Shown: positions 44,901 to 54,585 of the stretch, piece by piece
Layout: each line of letters starts with the position of its first letter
Numbering within the stretch: position 1 is the first letter of the stretch
Assembly (NCBI GenBank): GCA_900095095.1
Contig: FMBT01000120.1
Location: 1-54,585, forward strand
Reading direction: 5' to 3'
DNA length: 54,585 nucleotides
Source: Fragilariopsis cylindrus CCMP1102
Taxonomy: Eukaryota > Bacillariophyta > Bacillariophyceae > Bacillariales > Bacillariaceae
Notes under the pieces: generated by a model
Seen by the model: only the letters and a program-made list of their open reading frames with translations
What the model was told of the DNA's origin: nothing
The model's database searches: none
Program-made: the position numbers and the translations under genes

Positions 44901-47900
44901 GTAGACAATGATCGATCGTGTCTCATACAGTACACCCTCAACTTTGGACAAATTCTTGAGCAGATTCTTCATAATGAAGAACATTGTGAACCTTTCGTCG
45001 AATCTGGAGGTCTAGATGCAATACTGAAGATGTATCCCCATCTGATGCCAACAGGTGATAGGTTCCTCGCGCATGTCAGTTGTCTTAGCTGTCCATCTTT
45101 GAGTACAATCAGCCATTCTACAACAGAAGAAGCTTTGACTTTGGCGTTCAAATGCATCTCTCTGAGATACGATCCATTGAAACTCATTCGGAAAACAGTT
45201 GATGCAATGAAGCAAAACATCGATCTTCTCAAAGTAGCGCAGCTTGAAATGAGATCGGCTTTTCCATCGGATGATTATAACACCGAAGACGATTTCGACG
45301 CCATTTACGTCCTCGATGGTTTACCTCGTCTATCTATATGTGACATTAAAGATCCCTCATTTATTTCGAATAAAGTTGTACTGGCGAAGTATCTTAGAGC
45401 AACTGTTACTATCCAATGGCTAGCTGGGCTTCTTTCGGCGGTGATTCAGGCATCTTGTCAACGTAGCTCAGAGAGCGGTGCTGCCTGGAGTCGAACAGAA
45501 CGCGAATGGAAGAAAGAACTATCTTCTCCCGAATTTCAAGATGTATTCGCTTGCTTGTCGAGTTTTTTTCAGTCTGCCACATTTGAGGCATGTCGCATTC
45601 GTACCGAGGAAGGGTTTGAGGAAAGAGAGATGAAGAGACAACGAGGGAATGATTTAGATCATGTGCGATATAAACTGCGAATCGTTTGTCCAGAAGGTGC
45701 AGTTGTACGTGATGGGATCGAAATTGATAGTTGCGAGAGTGTCGGAAGCATGGAGATGGGTGAGATTGTTGAATCGTTTGATCGTTGTGTAAATTCTTCA
45801 GGTGTTTTACGGTATCGGACGCAGAGAGGCTGGCTCTCAGAGCAAACTCGGGGTCATGGGAGAGAACCAATTGCTGAAGTTTTGGCTGTTTGGAAGTCTA
45901 AGACCAATGATAAAAGTGAGCAATCAGAGCGGGACACCAAGGGACGCATTGAAGATGGTATACCTGATCTTCGTAGTTCTAGTGCCAATGTCCTAGCCAG
46001 GATGCAAACAATCTATGTTGAATTATATTCATCTTTAATTCGATTAGCGCTTCAGAGCTTGCCTTCTCTGTCCGTCCGTCATATCTCGTTCCAGCCAGGG
46101 GCTGTCGGTTGGCATATATCTACTCTAATGAGAATGTTGAGCTCAGGAATTACCAAAGGCTTTGCAAGACCAGAAATTTTCAATACAATTCGAACAACAT
46201 CGGAATGTAAAATCAATAAATTGGGTGTTTCTCTCTATCTAGGATCTTTGCTCAGCCATCTCCAAGCATGCCTCTTCGAAGATAAAAGAGATAAACAGAC
46301 TGTACATTTGCCTTTGCTTATTTCCCTTGCAAGTACGCATATTGACATGGTCGACGAAGTTTCTGACAATGCAGAGACAACTAAGATAAGTTTTTTCGAT
46401 GGAATTCAATTTATTTTTGAGCTATGTCTCGCCGATTTTGAATCGAGAGCTGCAAAATTGATTATTCAAGATACCGACAAAAATATCCCTAGACAGAGGT
46501 TGAACAGAACAACAGCATCTTGTCTGCCTCCCGCAACTACTTTACTTCGTCGTCTGTTATCAGTTCCTTCAATTGTATCCTCTCAAACGGTCGCGCTTCT
46601 TGGAAAGATGAAAGAACAGGACATCTCTCTTCTTTTTGGCATGACGACGCAAGCTGAACAATCTACTCCGAACGGCGACGATGAACCGAAAAACTTTGTA
46701 ATTGAACAATTTTCGCGAAAGTTGTTATGCAAAGTGTCCGATATTATAATAAAACCTTGGACTGACCCTAGAATAGTTAATGCACCACCGCATGTCATAC
46801 ATCCACTATCGACTCTGGTATCGGAAACAATGATCGCTCTCGAAGACTCAAAAAAATCTTCATTGCCATCAGCAGCCCCTACACCACCAAGTACTAATAG
46901 TGCAAGGGAGAATCCTGCTTCCAATATTCCATTTCGTAGTATGTTGGAAGGATTTAGAGCAGCAACAAATGGTGTAAATCCAAGTGATGACTTTGAGCCA
47001 TCAGAAGAAGCAATATCGCGTTTAATGGAAATGGGCTTCAGTCGAGATCATTCTTGGGATGCTATAGACAGAACAAGATCCAATACACTAGAAATTGCAA
47101 TGGAATATGCATTATCCAATGCACCTTCGAGTACTGAAAGCATAGGAGAAAGAAGAAGTCTACGACAAATGAATCGACTTCAACGTCTACGTCGAGAACA
47201 AGTAATGTTAGAAGAAACGGCTGCTAATGCTGTAACAGGAGAAAGGAGTCAACCTGATTCTGGATCCAATGCCAATCCGTCTGATGCGAATGCGAGCGCT
47301 GGAGCCATGGATGTAGATCAAGCCACTTCGAATGAAGTTGCAGTTACAAAAACTGAAGCAGACCGTTCACGTGATGCGTTGATTGAAATGGTCTCATCAC
47401 GTATCACTTCTTGGAAGCTGGAAAGCTCCAGAGTTGCTTGTACCATCTTATCATATGAAAAAAAGACTGGTCCCGTTGAAACTGCTAACTACGAGAGCAA
47501 GGGTGGTGGTGAAAGCGAAGCTCTGACAACTGTCATATCATCTTTTCTACTCAACCTATGTCAACGGCATCCTGACGACAGAGATGTAATTGCCGGGGAT
47601 ATTTTTAATCGTCTCAAGGATCAGATGTTAGAAAAGAAAGACGGCGAGACCAAATTCTGGAGTGTAATCCCTGGCAACGAATCAAGCTTTGCTTCACTTT
47701 GTCACTGTGCAGTGCTCTTTATCCGTGCGATACCAAAGATGCGGACGTTATTGCTAAAGGAAGGGCTTGTGGGCTCCATTATTTCTATTATTACTAATTA
47801 CTTGAAAGATTCAAACTTTAATAATGCCTCAAACCCGAAAGGAAAGAGATGGCCTATATGGTTTCCCTCTACTCTTCTGTTGCTGGATATTATGGCTCAA

Positions 47901-50900
47901 CCTATTGTTGCTTTCTCAGCCAAAGATAACATAGACGATTCCGATAAGATCGACGGTAAAAATTCTTATCAAGAGTTCTACCAGGTAAAAGAAGAACATA
48001 AAAAACAGACATTGGAACTTTCTGCTTTGGCACATAAGCTATTCTCTGCGTTGAATAAAGTGGATAATAAAACTATCTCGAAATCCAAGAAAAGTGTTGA
48101 AGGGGACGATTTGCCGTCGAGTACAAGTACAGATAGCAAGAACGAAGAATCCGAGTCAAGTTCGACGAAGATCGAAATGATATTCCAGTCTGTCCCTGCC
48201 TACTTCCCGCTGATTCCTTCTCAGACTGTTGAGACCTGTGCAGATATTTGTCTCGCGATCCTTGGAGACGAATCACCCTCAACTCAACCGGGAGTTACCC
48301 ATGGAGCACTCCTATTGCTAATGAGACTATTGCGAAATCCGAAGATGTCTACATACTGTATGAAAGCGTGTGCAGGGCAAAAAATCTTGAGTCTTCAGCG
48401 ATCATGTCGTTTCAACGGACACTCGGGTTTAGTTGCACTTATCTTCCGACGTCTATTAGAAGATGAAACCACGCTTCAATCTTCTATGGAAACTGAAATT
48501 AGAAATGCCATCGTTAAGTTAGACGGAAAAAAAGTGAGCGCTGTCCCAGGTGAGAAAGAAACAATCAGTGTTCCTCGTAAATCCTTTCTGAAGGCAATCA
48601 CACCCATTCTATGTCGTGATCCAGCTTGTTTCTTGAAGGCATTGGCGGGGACAACAGTTTTTGAAAAATCTAGTTCCGATTCTGATGGGCGTGTAACTCT
48701 TCTTACAACTGCTCAGCGGTCAAAACAAATGGAAATCATTTCAGAAACACTGAATCTAAAACAAGCACATTCGCAAACCGGAAAGGTATCAACCGACCGT
48801 AGGCGATCAAGTGCAAGTAAACAAAAGAGACTTTCAAATGGGGGTAGAGGAAGAAGTAAGACTCCCACTCGTTCAAACAAGCGGCGATCGATTAGTAAAA
48901 AAGATAAGGGAGAAACAAAAGAAAATAACGAGGAAGATCATTCCAAACATCATGGTCATCACACACCTTCAATATCACAACAAATCACTTGGCTTTTATT
49001 GAATCAAATTATCCAAACAGGTGTGCCGAAAGCACGTGGTGATAATACTGAATCATCCAAAGATGACTTTGATTTGTTTGGATACGAAACGTCATTTCTC
49101 TGGACGGCTAATATGTTGGAGATTCTTGCCGACTTGGTTCTATCAATACCTGCGTGTGCCACTGCCATCCACAAGTTCAAACCTCGGAAGAATCGAGAAT
49201 CATCTTTTTCTACTATTAATAATGCTCTTCAGGACAGTCCAAGCCCCCCTCGAACATTTGTTAGTTTTTTGCTTCATGTACTTCTTTCACAGGATCGCTG
49301 GAATGTAAAAGCGAACAAGAGAGTTGATAATGAATCAAATTCTGATGGCAATGATTTATCAGCATCGGAAAAAAGAACGAAAAAGTATGCATCTCTTCGA
49401 ACGAAAGTTGTTCGGTCAACAGCGCGACTTCTTGTGGCGTTAGTAGCACGACCTGGGGAGGGGAGACGAAGAGTAATTGTCGAGCTAATATTTGCTCTAA
49501 GTGGAGGTCAAGTGCAGAAACAATCTGCTTCATCAATTCTTCCAACTAAGACACCACTCCATCCACGTTCAAGTGAGCTTCATGCCCTTCAAAGTTGGGG
49601 TGAGCTTTGCATCGGGTTTGCTGCTCCGAAAAGCAACGGGAGTAATTACGATTCAAATAGTTCATTGAGTTTTGAGGTCATCAAGATTATGCTTGAAAAC
49701 GGTATGGCTCATGCTCTCTTGGTAGCCATGCATCGGGTTCCATTGTATCATCCTATGGCGTCAGGTACGGTAGGTGCTTTGATCCTGCCATTTGAAATAA
49801 TAACTCGATCGAGTGTAGCTGACTCTGTTAAGACGATTGTCGAAAAAGAGGCCAGGGCGCGGGAGGGTAAAGAAGGAAAAGCAACGAAGTCGGCCAGGCT
49901 AAGTATTTCAAAAGAGAAGAATTCAGATGTTGCCCAACGTCTTGACTCTTTTGTGGCCGATGATCATATGCTGGAGGATGCCTTCGCGGAAGAGATTTCA
50001 CCACGTGGACGAAGGTCTGAGGATGATGATGATGATGATGATGACATAATAATTGATGATGATGAGCACGATTTGGTTGACGTGGAGGATGCTACCGGTA
50101 TGGATATTGAAGATGACATCGACGGGGAAGCAAGTGATGATGACGACGATGATGATGAAATGTCCAGCGAAAGCGATTCGTCAAATAGTGATGACGATGA
50201 TTCCGACATCGATGATGACGATGATGGAGATGATGATGACGAAGATAGCGAAGATAGCGACGACGATGATGACGACGACGACGATGATGGTGGAGACGAC
50301 GAGTCCATGCTGGACGATGGTGAAGAATCAGATGGTGTTCATAGTATGGCAGAATTTGAGGAAGACGCCTTCAACCTCGACTCACGATCAAATGGACTAG
50401 TTGCTGAAAATAATAGAAATGAATTCGAAGAAGCCCTCGAAAGAGAGCGTGCAGAAAATCACATTGAAGAAGGGTGGACTCGCGTCGAGCAAGGTGGTGG
50501 TCTTGGTGGAATGGTTCTTGGACGAAGGGGGGTCGGTCAACACTTGGCTGGTTTAGCTGGACCATCCGCGGGTAGATCTCCAAATAGAAATTTTCTTGAT
50601 GCAGCAGAAGCTATGATTGGTACGCTCCTTCGGACCGGAGAAATTCGAAGTGATGCTCTTTCAGAGATTGAAAATACTCTTGGTATCCGGATTGTTGGTG
50701 GAAGGAATACCGGTGCTCCAGGAGGGGGAAACCCTCCGAACAATAGTGGTACTTTTGGAAGTTTGTTCTCGAGACAACAGGGTAGGACGGGAAGCAACAC
50801 TAGATCGTCAAGAGGAATAGTTGGGGCACTTCCACAAATTATCCAAATGAGTCAACCTGATCTAGGATATTCAACAATGGGAGGAAGGGGAAATCGATGG

Positions 50901-53900
50901 AATGAAACAAATCCGGCGGAGTACTTGTTTGGTGGACCGTGTATCACGGCTGGAAGCAGGCATTATGATTTGATCTCTCCCGTTGTTGAATCAGAGGATG
51001 ATGATGAAAATAACACATCGTTACCAACTGGGTCAGGACCAGGTGATAGTACACAACTTTTCCCCGGAGGTGTAGCTGCTGCAACTCACGCACGAACGCA
51101 ACATTCTGCGCATCCTCTTCTTGGCGATATCAATCTACCACCAATCAATGCTCTTGTTTCAGATATACAGCCACATGGTATCAGAGCGAGTAGAAGTAGA
51201 CAGTCTAATGCCCGGAGATTTGGTGAATGGACGAGCCCTCACGGGGGATTTTTCGTTTCAAATTCAAATGGGACTGTTGTTCGATCGAATCGGATGATGA
51301 ACAATACCTCTCAAGGTGGATCAGCACCTGGTAGTTCTGGTCCGTTTGGATGGACCGATCATGATGGTCCTCCTTTTGACGCTGAGCAGTTCAGCTCAGC
51401 CTTTGAAAATGCACTTGGAGAGACTGAGACTCTGCTTGCTACTTCTTCAACGAACCAAGGAGAATTAGAACCGACTATTCCCGAAAACCCTGGGCTTAAC
51501 GACGTCGATAGAAACGAAGAGCAACCATCAGCACTCACACAAATTACTCTAACTCAAGAAGAAGAAGTTGTTGACCCGAATAATGAAACATCGAACGACA
51601 ATGAAAATCTGGATAGTAATGGGGAAGAACAAGATGGGGATGGTGTGGCCTCTTCGCTGGCTGTTGGATTACGCCTTTCACCACCAGCAAATGAACCGAA
51701 TGGAAACAACGATCAAAATCCAGGTTCCAATGACGATCTAATAGCAAGTAATGATTTTGTTGCCAATCCACATCCAGGAGTTCAAGAGGATGCGAACACT
51801 ACATCTCCTACCGAAACAGAGGGCCAGCAAGTGGAACCCGATGCACAAGATACGACAATGGACATTGGAGCTGATGCTGGTTCTGGTGCTGGTGGTGGAG
51901 TGCCAAATGGGAACGGACTTGTTTGTCCTTCAGGAATGGATCCTGAAGTATTCAACGTCCTTCCGCTTGAAATGCAGGAGGAAGTAGTTAGCCAAGCGAG
52001 AGAAGCATCAGAGTTGGCGGAACAACTTGATGCTACTTCGTCCCTAGACCCCGAAGCTCTTGCAGCTTTACCAGAGGATATGAGGCGTGAAGTTATCCTA
52101 CAGGAACAGCAAGAACGTCGTAATAGAGAACAAGCACCCGCAGATCCATCAAATGCTGAAGAGATGGACAATGTACGTACACATTACACATTATATATTA
52201 GTATTTACTGCTTTTGTTCCTTTTCTCGTGATCGATCGATTCTCTCTATCTTGACAGCACAATTAAACCCCACTCACGGCAATATTATTCTCTCTCTTTT
52301 TCTTATACACTTTCCATACTACTATTGAAACAACTACAGGCATCCTTCGTCGCTTCTTTAGCTCCCGATCTCCGAAATGAAATCCTCCTGACGGCGGATG
52401 ATGCGTTTATTCAAAGTCTTCCTCCAAATATTGTTGCCGAAGCTCAGATTCTTAGGGAAAGAGCAAGAACTCGAATTACTCAACGTATGTATGCAGAGCA
52501 AGCTGCTACCGAAAATAGCCAACGTGAAGCAGCAGGTACGAATAGAAATGCAGCAGGAGCAGGAGTGGCAAGGGTTCGTCAACCACCCCAAGGTGGGAGT
52601 GGGCGAGAGCATGCTTCTTCTTCGCGACGAAAACAACGCAATGGTAAACTCCGTGTTGAGTTGGACAGGAAGGAAATTGCTTTTATACCTAGTAAAGGAC
52701 CGTTGTCTTTGACAACTCCCATCTCCAAGTCTGATTTGAAATCCTTGATTCGCTTCATGTATCTACTTTACCCAGTTCGACCTCATCGAATTCTGCAGAA
52801 GGTATTCCAAAATATTTCAATGAACGGCTCTCTACGACTGATCTTATCATCAACTTTTTTGAATCTACTTAACGACGAAAAAGATGGAGCTTTATATGCG
52901 TTAGATACAACTGATAATCTTTACAGCGGTCCTGACGACTGGAGGAAAAAAATTGATGTACTTTTCGAAGGTTCTCTCCAGGATTTTCCTCCCAATTTAT
53001 TGATTGGAGCCGCACCAGACGTTCTAGAAACTGATGGGTTGAATCCAAATATCCTAATGATTCGTCGAAGACAAACCTCGGACATGGCTGCATCAACTGC
53101 AGCAAATTTACCTATCACCTCTCGAGGCTCACAACATGAACAGTTCCTATCACCTGTCGTATCTACACGTATGATAGAAAATCTTTTACAGATGTGCAAG
53201 AACTCCCAGCGTTTTTGTCTTGATATGCTTGTGAAAAATCTTATCACCAATTCTAACTTAAGGGCTCCTACGGGATTTGAGAGTTTGCTCGATCTCCTAA
53301 AAAATTCGAGGTATTCGAAAAGTTCTGCGAATCTTGAGCAACTTTTGAACCTCCTGGAAGTTGTCGTATCTCCTTTATCTCATATTCCAAAGCTTGGAGA
53401 AGACAACGTTATTCTTTCTCAGAATGAAATTGACGAAGCTGCTTCTCAACGAAAAGAATGGGTAGATGTTCCTCGTGTAACAGTTTCACAAGAAAGACTT
53501 CAACTTCTTTGCTCTATTCTTCGAATGGAAACATGCAAGGATACCGCTTTTGCTAAGGTCAACACTATTGCACGTAGATTATGTCGTGTCGACGCAAATC
53601 GTGGGTATGTGCTGGCTGAACTTGCTTCGGTTGCTAGATCATTAGGCGTTGATGCAACCCGTGACCTCACAGCCCTTAATATACGGATTAGCGCTACTAT
53701 TGATAAGAATCAAGATCAGAAGGTAAAAAGTGGTCCAGGTGACTTATCGAAAAATGACGGAAATTCAGTAGTGGTCGTTGATGGTAAAAGGAGTACCTCA
53801 ACCTCTGTTGCTGTGTCGACAAGCACAAGTGAATTGAAGCTACTTAGGGTCCTTCAAACTCTCCAGTCATTATGTGCAGAAACGCCTGAAGATGGATCGT

Positions 53901-54585
53901 CAAAAAGAAATGAAGGGCTTGTTTTTGTAACGGGCGAATTTGTGTCATTGTTGGATGCAATGAATTTCGATAATTTGTGGACCGAATTGACGTCATGTTT
54001 GAAAGTGGTTCAAGTTCTAGAAGGTGTTAGCATTGAAAAAGATGCAGACAAGGACTCTGATGACAACAATACGGACGACGGTGCGGACGAGACTGAAACT
54101 GGTGAAAAGAAGAAGCTAGAGAATAGTATTGCAGGACTATTGACTCGGTTTTTGCCTTCAATCGAGTCTTTCTTCGTAGCTAATGGGAGCTTGACTAGGA
54201 GCTTGAAAAATATCGATCAAAAAGAAAGTGATGAAGCTGAAGTTCAAGAGGACTCATTGGTCGGTGGAAAGAAACTGATTGATTTTGTTGACGCAAATAA
54301 GATACTGCTCAATGCACTTGTTAGGAATAATTCGGGTCTACTTGAGAAGGGCTTGAGGGCTCTGATTCAGCTTCCTCGTTGTCGGATGCTACTTGATTTT
54401 GACGTAAAAAGACACTGGTTCAAGGTCCAAGTTAGACGACTTCGTCAACACGCAAATCGTCGGTACGGTAGCATTCGTCTGCATATTCGACGCGATCAGG
54501 TCTTTTTCGATGCTTATCATCAACTTTCTCTTAGAAGTGCAGAAGAAATGCGAGGAAGACTTCACATAACGTTTCGGAACGAGCA
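41930..54585 (+). CDS. HUWE1-like: HUWE1-type HECT E3 ubiquitin ligase, C-terminus beyond window
   Basis: Exons: 41930-42142, 42238-52172 and 52340 to the right edge; introns of 95 and 167 nt. About 4,130 residues are visible. The frame shifts once at the A run 43109-43113; one added A joins FFDCLQQVGGSEK to IPADRLFPLLADIRLTRSF, as HUWE1/UPL1 proteins continue. The first ~1,000 residues fit the DUF908/DUF913 armadillo region. A VRDGIEIDSCES...RGHG module lies near 45669-45890. A UBA domain at about 46990-47120 has EEAISRLMEMGFSRDHSWDA. A long Asp/Glu tract spans 50017-50330. Ubiquitin-binding-type helices follow: VFNVLPLEMQEEVV, ALAALPEDMRREVI and LAPDLRNEILLTADDAFIQS. The HECT domain begins near 54440 (RRDQVFFDAYHQLSLRSAEE), and the catalytic Cys lobe is outside. 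Family role: ubiquitinating misassembled and regulatory proteins. Confidence 0.95.

Noticed and set aside
49964..50308. Long poly-Ser frame on the minus strand
   Set aside because: It is the antisense of the Asp/Glu tract of the HECT ligase.

Overview
The window looks like nuclear DNA of a diatom, probably a pennate one. The evidence is short GT-AG introns (about 95-250 nt), AT-rich spacers with microsatellites, plastid-targeting presequences with an ASAFAP-like cleavage motif, acidic single-pass membrane proteins with Ser/Thr/Pro stalks, and two members of a diatom-type family with a GDNPSC-x-x-GPP core. I cannot name the species.

Layout. 1-12845: a minus-strand run of five single-pass membrane protein genes. 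The first is an LRR-receptor-like gene cut by the left edge. The other four share a related Cys/Trp ectodomain. Two plus-strand genes interrupt the run: a plastid (probably thylakoid) protein at 4880-5470 and an FKBP with a possible CaaX terminus at 10450-10839. 13376-14197 may be a decayed membrane-protein gene. 14783-17201: a NAK/AAK1-type kinase with three exons. 18329-19869: a B-type cyclin. 20650-21661: a roughly 1 kb non-autonomous DNA transposon with 51-bp terminal inverted repeats and a TCA duplication. 22718-24349: an MBOAT lysophospholipid acyltransferase. 25321-25809: three head-to-tail 163-bp units, each with one selenocysteine tRNA gene. 25949-28700: a plastid-targeted RlmI-type methyltransferase. 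29704-32027: a divergent DPH4 / prohibitin-2 pair. 32444-33640: the splicing factor PRP18. 34865-40248: two tandem paralogues of the GDNPSC family with a hAT transposase relic between them. 41930 to the right edge: a HUWE1-type HECT ubiquitin ligase whose HECT domain is cut off.

Seven genes are broken into overlapping frames. Seventeen shifts were inferred, and each is mended by adding one base, nearly always in a run of identical bases. They hit housekeeping genes as well as lineage-specific ones, so I read them as probable homopolymer under-calls in the assembly, not as pseudogenes or programmed frameshifting. Spans given for these genes cover the whole reconstructed coding region.

Most genes are unrelated housekeeping functions. 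Two groups belong together by descent: the membrane-protein cluster and the GDNPSC pair. The strongest candidates for something new are the triple tRNA-Sec array and the clustered modular membrane-protein family.
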